Assembly: GCA_030770545.1 (NCBI GenBank)
Contig: CM061098.1
Coordinates: forward strand, 8,749,501 to 8,813,500
DNA length: 64,000 nucleotides
Direction of reading: 5' to 3'
Origin: Macropodus opercularis
Taxonomy: Eukaryota > Chordata > Actinopteri > Anabantiformes > Osphronemidae
Below, piece by piece: positions 35,561 through 48,000 of the stretch (its first letter is position 1; each line of letters begins with the position of its first letter). The notes below the pieces were generated by a model. It did not search any database, was not told the origin of the DNA, and worked only from the letters and a program-made list of their open reading frames with translations. The translations under genes and the position numbers were made by a program.

Positions 35561-37429
35561 GCGGCGGGGTGACCCTCGGATGACCTCTAGTGACAACATC
35601 TGGCCACAGACGCCACGGCGTCTTCAGGAAGCTTAAATATTAACTGGGTTTCAGGATAAACGCTTCTCGTTTCACAGCAACCCTGGCAATAAATACGCCA
35701 ACAGATAGCGTCGATAGAAATCAAACAGGTCACTAACCTGTGTTTTTGTTGTTGTTTACACCACCACGCGGCCGAGAGCTATACACCATCCCTGAAATGA
35801 TCAGAATGACCAAAATAGCAGTTGAAATTAAGTACAAGCAGCTAAAACTCCTTTTCTTTATTTTACTGGTTATATGCAGAGCTTCCAAACCTGATAGCAG
35901 ACGGATTCTTTACTTGATGGGTTGTTTTAATTTTGCACTAAAACAAACACAACAAATCAAATAAAATAAAATCATAAATATGTTGTCTTCTGTAGCCTTA
36001 TTGACACTATGAAGACCTGATGTAGTTTATATTGTCAAACGTCAACAATGGACAGCAACAGAACTTCCAGTCATTTCATGTTGTGCGTGGAAGCTATAAA
36101 CATGCTGTAGTATCACCACATAAATTTAGTGAATCATACCTCAACAAATGACAAAAAATATACAACTGCTCCTGTTAAGTTCGAGTAATATTACCCACTG
36201 TAGGCAACTGTAATTAGATTAGAACCAGTCATTCTTCCCAGTAGGCTCTGGATTTGAATGTAATCTGGGATTTGGTGTCGCAGTGCTGAGTGGTGCGGAA
36301 ACCCAGGAACCAGCCCACAGTTACCTTACACCGAATGCCATAAGATAGCTCCAGGGACAGACTGCTAATGCCTGAAAATTTATAGGCGTGAGAAAGGGAG
36401 ATTAGTTAGAGAGTAGTTATGCAATTGTTGTGTGGCTGTGGCAGTCTGGTAATAACAGGTGTGTGAGCAGGATTTCTGTCTGCACACTGGGACACAGTCG
36501 TCACCTCTAGTCTGTAATTCTGCGAGTGTGCTGATGTACAAATAGAAAGTAAACTGGTTAAAATTTCATGACTGTCCAGGGACTTTTATTTTGAATCCCT
36601 TTCAAAAAGACAGTATAGTTCCTGCTTGTGTTTATGGGCTTAAAGTAAATTAAAAATTAAATAAAATGTCTTAATTAGCCAGCGGTCCCTTGCTGTTATG
36701 TAAAAACCCCACCTGAATACTCTTGGTCGCACACACTCCTCGTCCAGGTGTACGCTCATACCATGAGGTAAGCTCCTCTCGTCATTTGTTCTTTATTAAA
36801 CCAGGATTACATTTATTCTCAATCCCAAACTCACACACGCTCTTCACTGTCTGCCAGGGACCGTCAGGTTGCTGTGTGCCAGCTGGTGTCAGAGAAGTTT
36901 CATCTGTTTGGTCGTTTTTTGCCTGTGCGTGTAACAAGCCGATGGGGGCCTGCTGTCTGCCTGTCAGCTAACGGACTATTTACAAGACCACGGGGGGATT
37001 TCTGTTCCTTTAGAGTTGGATTTTGTAAACAGGTTTAGCAAAGGTAAGACTTAGGAAAACTTTTTTGTATTGCTGAGTGACGCTATTTGAGTATTATGTG
37101 CACTATTATATCTTTTATCTATTATTAATAATGTTAACCTTACTGTTAAACCTTACTTAAACCTTAGACTTCATGCTGACTTAATGGTTGTGGTATAGGT
37201 TATAAAGTATTGCAGCAATTTCCAACAGTAGTAGTTTATTTATCATTCATCTAAACATGCATAAAATTCTAAATACACTGACTGTTTTCATGGGCTTTAA
37301 TGACATTTTGCTTTCAATTTTTCTCAAATATTTTAACACAAAAACTTTGATCTTCACTGTGTAAAAGTCATGTATGGTGAAGGCCAAAGTTGTTCATAAC
37401 GCTCCACCAATACTGGTCTTCTCTCCCAG
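35561..37429. other. cenpf/rd3 spacer, possible rd3 leader exon
   Basis: No coding region is seen. A possible noncoding exon ends at CCATGAG|GTAAGC near 36770, in the rd3 orientation; this rests on one donor site only. Confidence 0.3.
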
Positions 37430-38577
37430 ATGTTTCCTTGGTCTGCAGTTTTCTCCCTTGAGCCCAAAGTGCCCGGCGAGCGCACCACGGAGGAGCTGGT
37501 AACCAACACTCTGATGTTGGAGCTGGGGGCCATGGTAAAGCGTACTGAGCGTATTCGTTTAGAGCGGGCAACAGAAGGTCGACGTCGTCGGCGCAGCTCC
37601 ACCTCCACAGCTGACTACAGCTGGCTGGCCAACACCCCGACCCCACAGCCTTATGAGCTGACCCCCAATGACCTGCTGGAGCTGCAGGACCTCTGTGCCA
37701 AGATTCCTCCTGCACAGTGTGGCCCTCTTATTGTCAGGTGAGGAACACCAGCATAGACAAATTAGATACTGAAACTAAGAAAGTAAAAGCCTGACCCAAA
37801 CAAGGGATGAGACTATGTAGGAAAATAGATGGAGAGGAAGATTTAAACAAAGACAGTAAGGAAGAACATAGATGAAGTACAATCATGAGTACAGAACATG
37901 AAGAACAGACAAAGAGAAACCTGTAAGACTTCAATCTTATCCTTGTTTATAAGAAACAAATGTCTGGTGTTTCTACTACAAAAGTTAAAATCCTACGAAC
38001 ATCCATGCAAAGACCATAAACTGAGCCCAAATACCTGTCATTGTTGACTTGTTCTCACCCTCCAGCACACAGGGGATGAATCTTAGTGTGGTGCGTTCAT
38101 GTTCTACTAGGAGCGTAAGGAAAGGAGCCCTTTAACAAAAACAGCACTGGCCATTTAATCTCCATGTCAGACTGCTCCTAATAATTATAACGTTGGTCAT
38201 ACTGCAGATTCAGGAGGCTGGTGTCACAGATGGAGCCTGAGGTTCACGAGGTTCCCCGACTGTTTCGCTCTGTGCTGCGTGACTGCGTGGACGAGGCCAA
38301 CGGAACCGAAGACTTTCAGACAGATGCGGTGTTTGAGAAGCAGCAACGCAGCAAGAGCCTGTCCTTTGTCACTTTCCGCACAAAGTTTCGCACGGGGCAA
38401 TTCTTCAAGGGCAGTGGCCTTAGAGGCTCCAGGGGGAATTTGCAGCAGCAGGTGGATTGGTCAGATGAGGAGGAGGATGGAGAAGGGGAGGAAGAGGCCA
38501 TCAAGGCCAGGGCCAGGAAGGGAAGGAGCAGGAGCATGCCAGAGATCACCCCTGTGGAGCAGAGTGCGCAGCGGTGA
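37430..38577 (+). CDS. rd3: RD3-family protein (retinal degeneration 3)
   Basis: Two coding exons, 37430-37737 and 38208-38577, join within an arginine codon and give 225 residues (human RD3: 195). The matches to RD3 are strong: DYSWLANTP at 62-70, the LTPNDLLELQDLCAKI helix, CGPLIVRFRRLVSQMEPEV (97-115), EVPRLFRSVL, and SMPE near the C-terminus (212-215). RD3 is a photoreceptor protein that binds retinal guanylate cyclases, restrains their basal activity and helps their export from the ER. RD3L is a less good fit because it lacks the SMPE tail. An acidic run (189-199) between the core and the tail is an addition relative to human RD3. The gene is transcribed divergently from cenpf. It could be a fish-specific RD3 paralogue rather than the one-to-one orthologue. 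Confidence 0.9.
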
Positions 38578-40798
38578 GAGATGGGCCAGACAGTCAGGGG
38601 AACCGTGGGAGGGAGGGAAGTAGCACCTGTAAGATGCTTTGAGAGGAGTGTCACTGACAAGAGGGAGGGAAGGTGAACATAAATTATAGGTGGTCAGCTT
38701 AAATATATGGAAGGTCAAAATATAATAACATGGAGGGAAGAAGGGAAGGGAGTAAATAAGAAAGTGGGAAAGAACTAAAAAAGGTTGTCTCATCTCATCA
38801 TTTGGCATCTCTGAAAGGGAATAATAGAGGGAGTTAAAAGGTTTTTCTCTGCCCTTAGGAGAGCTGTCTTCAACCAAATCAAATTTCAGAAACTTTGCTG
38901 TTTTGAAATTAAGATACCAAAATAATGAACACTGTGCTGTTCTGATGGGTCCAATAATCTAACCATTATGCTAAGGTAGCATTGCTAACAGGCTACAATG
39001 CAATGAAAATATTAATTAGCACCAAAGAGGATCTCTTGAGGTCAGCATTTATAATAATCCATTTTTTAAATTAATTCAACTAAACCATGACTACAACGTG
39101 CTTCAGTGTTTTGATGAGTGAAATCTCTTGTATTGTAAACCTTCACATGACTCAAGCATCTCAAGGGGATTCTCTGAAAAGCTTCTGTGAATCATATATG
39201 TCTCAGGAACTGTCCCCTTAATAAGCTTATGTAACAGGCTTGACAGCAGTCCTCTACGGTTGACAAGCAGGGGTGTGCGAGTTCAGCGCAGGCCGCTTGT
39301 CGGGACATTCTGCAGGCACCGTTGGGCTCTCGGTCACTCGCTGGGTTAGCAGGTCTGTCATAGTGAGCACATCAAGCAAACCAGGGATGTAATTTAATTA
39401 AAACACTTTTTCACAGATACATTGTGTTTGTTATATACAATTGAGAGTATACTTTTTATCTTGGATTTTGGTTTTGTATATTTTTCAAATATTAAAGGCC
39501 ACAGAATAAGTGAGATGAATTAACAGCCTTGTTGCAGCTGATAATGAATAAATGAAAGCAAAAAATAAAATCACCATGTCTTATTTACTGCCAAGCTTCT
39601 CAGCACTTGTTTACTGGCCTCAACCTGCAGCATGGCTAATTATATCACTGCTGACTAATCCTCTTACTGTATGTGAAGAAAACCTCAGACATTAATGCCA
39701 GTATCCCATTGTTATTTTATTAATATGCAAGTATGCAAGGTCAGTACATCCTTATAACTATTTGCACTTTATTAACTGAAGTCAAGGCATTTGGCTAAAA
39801 ACAACTGATAGGGGAAAATAAAGGAGAATGTTTTCTTCTTAAAAAGCTGTGGTCATTTAAATAACGTCTGTATATTCGATTAACAACAGCAACACCAATC
39901 AGACACTTCCAGGGTGTCTGGCTGATGGAGTCAGTGGGTCTTCACCACAGCGATACCCCTTCATAAGCGCTGACGTCTCACCTCGACCCAGATACTCTCC
40001 CTGCAGCCCTGAATGTGCACAGTCTACACTTCCCAACCAGTCAAACGGTCTGATCGTGGCAAACATTTCCATTTAAAGCAGTGTTGTTAACAACATAACA
40101 TTTGAAACAGCTTGTGCCTACATTACAGCAGAAAATTTCCTTTCAGATGACTGTAACTGCCTTCAGAATATATTGTATCACAGTTTCACAAGAGTACCAA
40201 TTTGGCAAATAAACTTTGAAAAACGAGGAGAATATAACTGGACAGAAGTAGTACACAACAAATGTTGGTAAGCACATAAGTGTGTTTCATGGTCTTCAGA
40301 ACAAGTAAACCAACTGAAATAATCTGATGATAAACTTCAATTGAGTTGTTTGGCTTTGAAAAGGTGTGGGAAAATGTGTGAACAACAAAAATTAAACTTA
40401 AAAGATAGTTTGCAGAATCAAACCATTAAATTAAAGTCATTCTGATTAAATGTTTACGAATAGTAGGTTAAAGTACAACATAGAGCAGTTTTCTGCTCTC
40501 ACTGTACAAAGTAGGCTTTCTTTGATAATTTATCCTTTTATTTGAAGAGTAGAGATCCACTAAGTGAAGAGTTCAACATCTTCATTCTTCACTGAATTGT
40601 TCAATTAAGATACACAGTTGGTGGCTTGGGAATAAATGAGCAGTCTTTATTCATCTGTGTGGATCCCAAGTCTCCATCAAACCGTCTCTTGAGATAAGTC
40701 AGTCCCTTAAATAGGTCATCCAGACATGTGGCCTCCATCCAGATGTAGTTTTTTTACCACTGTGTGATGTGCATTTGCCTGCCTTCACACACATCCTT
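38578..40798. other. rd3-stx5 convergent spacer with 3' UTRs
   Basis: No coding region. AATAAA on the plus strand at 39547-39552 is a candidate rd3 end. TTTATT at 40646-40651 (AATAAA on the minus strand), about 150 bases past the stx5 stop, is a good candidate stx5 end. Confidence 0.4.
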
Positions 40799-43700
40799 TT
40801 AGGCAAAGAAGACGACAAAGACAATGAAGAAGATGACGAGGACGAGAAAAATCTTTATCATCAGCCAGCGGTTGGAGGAGACTGACTGGAAATATTTGAG
40901 GATCTCTGTATGAGCTCCTTCCACGTTCAGCTGTGTGTCCTCCACGTTAGCATCGATCCTGTAAAAGTCAAAAGTCAGAAACAGGGATCAGACTCAAACG
41001 TCAACTTTTTTCCAGTCCTGTTACAATCACTACTAAGCCTGGTTCCCGATCCTGTGGCAAGTTTTGTGTTAACAGAGCAGACCCACATCATACATAGCCT
41101 GATGATTAATTCCTAAGTCCTGTTTAGCTTCTTTTATTTCCTTTCACCATCTTTGTTTGCTTATCTTACCTCTGGATAGTCTCCTCTTGTTCCTTGACCA
41201 TATGTGCCAGCTGCTGGAATATCGAGCCCAGTTCCACAATGGTGCTCTCAATGTTCTGCATTGTATCTGCTCGACTCTGGATGTATGAGTCCTGCACCGT
41301 ACAAACAGGACAGTGGCTTACAACCTTGAGCATGTACATTTTTTTCTACTATTATCAGTCTATAGATTTCTGTCCTAATAAAGACACATAACAGTTTACC
41401 TGCTCATCAATAAGTTGAAGTTGCAAAGGATTGGTTTGAGAATCCATATCGATGGCCACATCCCCTAGACTCCGGGATTCATCCTGCATTAGGACCGAGC
41501 TCTCTAAAACGAGACAACAAGCAAAGCACAAACACATGCTCAACATGATCAGACCAATATCCTCAATAGTGGAAGGGAAAAGCAGAAAGAACAGCGGGCA
41601 CATACAGTAACTAGTTATACCCGCTGGGAGAGTCAAACGTTCCAGGGAAATACCTGAGGTTGTATAGCCCTGGTAGTCATTGCGCGGCTCGCGAGCTGCA
41701 TGCGGCTCCTGGGCCCCTTTTTTGCGGCTTCCTAAAATATTTTTTGATTTTTGCATTATAGAGGACCAAATACAGTGATAATCATTCACAAGGACTTCGA
41801 GCAGATCCCTATTAGAACAGCTGTACACTGCCAGTGAAAATGTTTCTGCATTTAGGGCTAAATTTTCAACTAATCTGCTCATTCTAAATGAACGACTCCG
41901 TTAAATATCACCTACACCTAACATAACCTAATCTAACAACTGCATAAGAAAAATATTGGTAAGGTGTTGATAATAGGTGGTTCCCTAAATTGTAGCAAAC
42001 AGTTGAATACTATAATTCTAAATAAATAATAAGGCTAATCTATGATGTCTCATACATACATATCCAGTGAAACTAAACTTCACAAATGCTTTTACAGATA
42101 CCTTATATTGTTACAGGATAATAAAGATGAGCACAGTGGTTGAGATTTAGACAAAAATGCCTAAATAAAGGCTGTTTCTGAACATTGTACTGGCAGTGTA
42201 AAGATGCACTGGAAGCATTTCCTGAGGGTCTCTGGAAACGCGTTTAGCAGAATAATGCAACTTGTTTTGCGGATTTATAAAATAAGCACGAGCCTGACAT
42301 GTTAAATGTTGCCGCAAAGCCAAAGCAGAGCAACAATAAAGGTGTGTTCACTCTATTACACAGCCATCACATAAATCATTTTAAATAAAGAGATTAACAC
42401 TTGGGGATACCACAGAGTTTCTTGTTAGGAAACGTTAGAAACTTGAAAGTCTTGGAGAAAATGTTACCCTTCATAGCATGAGGAGAAGCTAGTTTTGTGC
42501 CACAAACAGTGTCAAAAAACAAATGAGACTAGAATATTAGCAGAAAATGAACAACTACCTGCCTCTGCTGTAAGTCCAATTCCACTCCCATTGGTACTGA
42601 CAAAGTGGACCCAAAATGTGTCTAAGGCTAAACTGTTCCCTGCAATCAGTATCAGTAAAGAGTGAACACACCCCTATAGTACTACATCAGCATGCTTTGT
42701 TTACGTGTTGGTGCCATTGCTTTAATTCGAGACCCTTGTAAAAAAAAGTCACTAGAATGCATGATGCCGAGATGTGGACAGCCTTACTGAAGTTGTTGGC
42801 CATTAGAGGAGAAGATGAGGCAGGAGGCTGGGAGAACTGCTCTCTCCTGCTGCGTTGTTGCTTCAGGTTCTGGAAAAAAGAGACACATGATGGAGAGTAA
42901 ACACGACATGAAATGAAACCTGTGACAGATTTAATTTTAATGTTATATTTTCTTCTATTGAACGATATAGTGCAATTCATTTCTCACCTCTGTTCTGACT
43001 TCTAGGACTGATTTGAAGTCATTGGACATTGACGCAAGTTTGGACTGAGAACAACAAAATAGAGGTTAAACAAACACAGCTCAATACAGCTTATTGTTCA
43101 AATTGTGCAATTCAAAGCCTCCATAAAACAATAATGTAGAATAAACTACTTATAAACTTATAAAATAAGATGCATGTGTACAGACATATATAAAGCACAA
43201 CTATATATTATTATATTTATTGTACCTGTAACGACACCACTATAGTATTAGAGTGGGTTTGGATATGTCGACCACCAGGAGCTCCACGGGACCTCACTAA
43301 GTCCTGCAGCTGTGCTATCTGTTTGTTTAGACTGTTGATATCCTACAAGCATAAGCACAAGAAAAGAAGAACAGGGATCAGAAATTAACGAGTGTAGATA
43401 TCTGCTTTACATGTAATAAACTTACTACATGTACTTTCACAAAATCATCTTTCGTTTCAACTCACTTGTTTTATGATGTACGTTAGCTCCTCGATCTCCA
43501 CTGCCTTGTCATCAAATAACGATTTTCTTTTTGCCACTTAAACATTCAAACAAGCATGTACAATCAGAACATTCATCTATATCAAACAAGAACAACAGAT
43601 GTTTGTACATTTTTAAAAAATTATGCTAAAGTGATGTTAAAAGGAATACTTACAAATAGTGAGCTTTTCCAGTTTGGCAAATGTATTGCTCAGGTCTTTT

Positions 43701-44303
43701 CCAATTCTCCTACAAGACACAAATCAGTCAAAAACACGAGAGTCAGTAAAAGGCGTTTTCAAATGCACTCTAATGAAGAATGGATATTTTATTAGAGCTT
43801 TGCCTTTGGTTATCATCTTTGTACCTTGCTATGCTGAGAACCTAACACATTGGTCAAATATGTAGACTGAAAGAAATGAGGAACTTACTTGGCCATAACT
43901 GTAAAGTCACTGCGCTGCCTAAGAGCGCTGAGAACAGGTTTACTGGGCTGGACTCCATTCTGCAAGAGAAGGTGAAAAGCAGAGCATATGTGAAAAGCAC
44001 AACCATAACTAAAACACAATTGAATAACTATAATATTTAGACAAACATTTTATTCAGTGTTATTGGATACACAAACTACAAAAATAAGGGAATAAACACG
44101 GAACCAAAACCAAAAGTAGTAGTTTTCAAAAGCTTTGTAAACATGTTGATGTGGTTCGTCAATCAATGCTATGACGTCAGCAGATCATGCGATCTACTTA
44201 TTAGAATGTGTAGAATGTCAGGGCTTCTGTCACAACATACCTGTCGGCCTTGAAGGGATTTACAGGCTGATTGGAACTCGAGGGTCCGGTCACGACACGT
44301 CAT
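40799..44303 (-). CDS. stx5: syntaxin 5, Golgi Qa-SNARE
   Basis: Ten coding exons on the minus strand (44241-44303, 43889-43959, 43654-43709, 43466-43536, 43226-43342, 42988-43044, 42788-42869, 41400-41503, 41170-41291, 40799-40958) give 300 residues in phase. The start MTCRDRTLEFQSACKSLQ matches the short human STX5 isoform. An in-frame TGA lies just upstream of the ATG, so the longer ER isoform of mammals cannot start from this exon. The Habc region includes LAKRKSLFDDKAVEIEELTY. The SNARE motif at about 208-268 contains the zero-layer glutamine Q242 in KEQEETIQRI. A C-terminal anchor RWLMIKIFLVLVIFFIVFVV and a short tail end the protein. Syntaxin 5 drives ER-to-Golgi and intra-Golgi membrane fusion. 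Sequence conservation to human is very high. Confidence 0.97.
41660..41735. repeat. hAT-like transposon fragment in an stx5 intron
   Basis: GCGCGGCTCGCGAGCTGCATG followed by CGGCTCCTGGGCC is reminiscent of the GC-rich 'gcggctcgcgagccgcatgcgg' stretch found in vertebrate hAT-type elements. The ends of the element could not be found. Confidence 0.35.
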
Positions 44304-45070
44304 GCTGTCGCTGGTAAAGGGTCACCAGTCCGCTGAAGACCAGAAACTACCTGGGACTTCTCGGTCCTTCTGGGATGAGTGTAGTGGACGAACAGACTGG
44401 CAAACTCAGATCCACGGTGGGGTGTCGTTCACGCACATACGGACAAACATGTCTGTCGTAACGGGACAGAAGACACGTCACAACACCCCCCACTGTCACA
44501 GTCAAAGAGGTAGAATTCTGAGATAAACCACACAATTTGAGGTGTGTTACCCAATTGTATTAAGCTACAAGCAACCGGTACCGTTAGCTAACACTCGGTC
44601 TGCTAACACCAAAACAACAGCTCGGATAATAGCCAGGAAACAAATAACAAATACGCATCACAACTCACACATAAAGCCACAGGCGAGCTAAATATACAAA
44701 TTATTAGGTAACAACGATTATCCGAAGTCTAAGGCAGCTCTATGAGCCAAGGCCGCCCATCACGACACAGCTGATGACGGCCTGACCGGCTAGCTACAAC
44801 AGGCTAACGTTAGCTAATCAAAGCTAAAGCGGTATTAATACGTTCTGTGTCGCTTTACGGTGGCAAGTTCGACCTAAACGGACACGGTAACGTTTAACAT
44901 TAGTTACCCCACAAACATCGATTAGTTCCGACTTACTTGAATGGACATTAGTTCATTTTTAACAACCTTCGGTGTTTCTGGTGAAAACTAACCAATCCTG
45001 GAGTTAAAGTTCCGATCCGGGTGACTTCCGGCATTGACGTCACTGCCACGTCTACGTTGCCGAACCGGAA
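44304..45070 (-). promoter_or_regulatory. stx5 5' leader and promoter region
   Basis: Sequence directly upstream of the stx5 start on the minus strand is relatively CpG-rich, as expected of a housekeeping promoter. No TATA box or precise transcription start could be read. Confidence 0.35.
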
Positions 45071-48000
45071 AATCCCTGCAGGTACAACTTTCGACCACCA
45101 GAGGGCCACGCGCCTGCGTTTGTACAACGTTACATGAATGTTCGTAGTTAACATTAATTTAATGGCGCCAATTACTCACAAACAATCACAAACAATTTAC
45201 TGCGATAGAGTGAAATCATAAAACGTATTTATACATATATATATGAATTGTAGTGTTTTTTTCTCCCATTTAGGTCCATGATGAGAAAGTGATGCTGGTG
45301 TCCAGGTGATTTGGTGACAGCTCTGTTTCTAGGCTGTTCCTGTGTTTATGCCGGTTTCACATTTTGCCACCAGATGTCCTCAAGGCCTCCATTCCTTCAA
45401 TGCAAACCTGCTTTACATCTTTATGCTCCGTCAGCTGACCCAGCCTTGCCACACCTGTTCTCCACTGACTAACAAGTATATAAACCTCTTTCGTGTCATT
45501 TGCAACTTTCATTAAAATTTGTCTCTCCGTGCTAATGATTGTTTCTTGCAGGCCTTTGCTTGGTTTGACCTTGGCCTGTATTCACCACACTCTCCCTCTG
45601 TTGTTTATCTCTATATGGCTTCCATCATCTGATTCTCTGGAAGTCTGGTCATTTGCGGATGAAATAGTCACATCTCCTAACTAGTGGGTTACGTGTTTTA
45701 TGTTTAGGCCTTGTCCCTTTGTCTGACATAATTCCTGAGCAACAGTAGCAACTAGAAAGCTGTAAACCTTTTAATGATCTTCTCCAAAAACTGGGATGAA
45801 CTTTTGTGGTTTTCCTTGACCGCAAAGACCAAAGCTTGACCAATGGTATGAATTATCCCAACAGCTTTTCCAGAGTTGTGAGGATGGTATGAAAGGGTGA
45901 TTGGCAGCCACGGCCTAAAACATATGACCAGATTTGAAAGCAGTAAGAGCTCAAGAACATATTGCACCTGTTGATCATATAAGGAGCATGAGAAAAAGAT
46001 CAAAAGGAAGCTGACAAATGGCTTCTGAAAGGGAAACATAATGTGTCAATGGAAATGAACCTTTCTGTCGCAGAGGGAAGAAGGAACGAGCAGACAAACA
46101 AACTGTGATTGGCTGCAGCCTCAGGTGAGGCAACCTGCAGGTACAGAGCAAGCGATAACATCAGGCAGGCTCTCTGATGTCCTCTCACGCCTACTGGTAC
46201 CCGCATGCTTGTCCTGACGGGACTGAGCTTGCCAGACCACAAATATGCCCTCACCTATGTACCCACTAGACCCCCAACCACAGAACCCCCCCATGTCCTC
46301 ATGTCCTCTACCAATCTTCATCTAGCTCATCTACACTCAGCTTTACCTTTTATTCCTCACTATAATCCACAAAGCCTATCTCTGCTTTTACATGGCATTT
46401 AATCTTTCAGTCTGTTTTACTGGACAAATGACCTTATCAGGAATTCAGAGCAGTTTCTTCTTCAAAGTCTCCCTCTTGTTTTCTTTCATTACACTTATAC
46501 ATGTACATTAAATAAACAACACTGTTTTTCATGGGTTGTCTCCTGGCTGCGTGTGATATTCTCACTCTTGTTTCATGTCTCTTTCTACAAAATGCTGAAA
46601 TGCTAATGGTGGGACATTACTGACATTCTCCTGAGCCTCAGCTGTGCTTTGTTTTTGGTGCTAATTAGCCACATGCTAAAGATGGAGAGCACGCTAAACA
46701 TCCTCGTACCCATTATCTGAACCTTGTTTTCGTGTCAGAGCGGCAGGTGGCCAGCGTATCTCAGATGGTAAATGATTTCTAATAGCACAGTAGCGGCCTT
46801 CACTCAAGTGTTGTTACTAATTACGTTTACTGTATATATCGTAGAAGATGTTGTTGTGTAAACCCATTCATTGTCTTTCTAGATTCTGGATTATTACACT
46901 TATTGTGAGCTGCATTTAACGGTTGCCCTGCCATCTTGTCCAAGGTGAACCGTGCCTCTCGATCTCTGGATCCATGTTTCTGTTTCAAACTGTTTATTTT
47001 TCCTGTAACATAAAATAAAAACTTTCTTTGTGCTCACAGGAGACGTTAAAATCACTTTCCTGTCGGCGAACAGGCACAGCTCTTTACTCCGCACATGCAA
47101 CTGCACAAGTCCTGCTCTCTCTTTCACTCTTTTATCTCTGTGTCTCACACTAGAGCAGATACCATCTAACAACACACACTCGGAGGACAGATAGTGTCCA
47201 ATACCTGCTGCAACACAGCTGCTGCTACAAAAGCAGGGAGGAAACCGTGACTGGAGTTATTAGAAAAACACGAATGAATGCAGAGAGAGCAAGGTGGAAA
47301 AATACAGGAAGTCCTGATACAAGAGCAAAGACTGAGAGAAAAGGTGAAGAGAGGGGTGCAGCCTACTCACAGGGAGAAATGTGACTTGCTCATTAAAAAT
47401 GCATATACAGTGGAAGTGAAATGATTGCATTGAGTCTATTCTAGTATATGCCATTCGGCTGTGTGACGACACATTTGATGTGTTTCTGATTAAAAAGATG
47501 ATTTTGGAGTTAAGGCATCTTTTCAGTAACACAGCAGATGACTCAGTCTGTCCTTCGCTCTCGTTCTTTCTCTCTTTCTCTTCCTATTCTGGCAGCTATA
47601 TTTAGTACTGGCATTATGCCCCTTCAGACACATTGGCAGCAGTCTCTTCTCTCCTTTTTTTGTCTTTGGTTTGCTCTTTGATGTGAGGACACAAATGTAA
47701 AGACGGAACATCACATAACCTCCAAATTTCCTCATTATCGCTGTCATCATTAGCGCATCGTCATCATCATTGATGTCACTGGGAAGAAAAGCCCACTGTA
47801 TGTGCATACACGACAGTGTCCTGGTTTTGAGCCTGTAGTGCACTCACTCAGAAAGCACAACGTGGCCAGTGAATGACTTTGAAGCATGGCTGAAACATAA
47901 TAGACTACTATCACAAGGGGTTCACCAACTCAGTAAACAGACTCTGCTCTGTCTATGGTTTGGTAGCTTTAGATAACATTGCATAATATTCACCGGGCTA

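Noticed and set aside
44347..44535. Upstream start for a long syntaxin 5 isoform
   Set aside because: An in-frame TGA lies just before the stx5 ATG, and this ORF is in another frame with no similarity.
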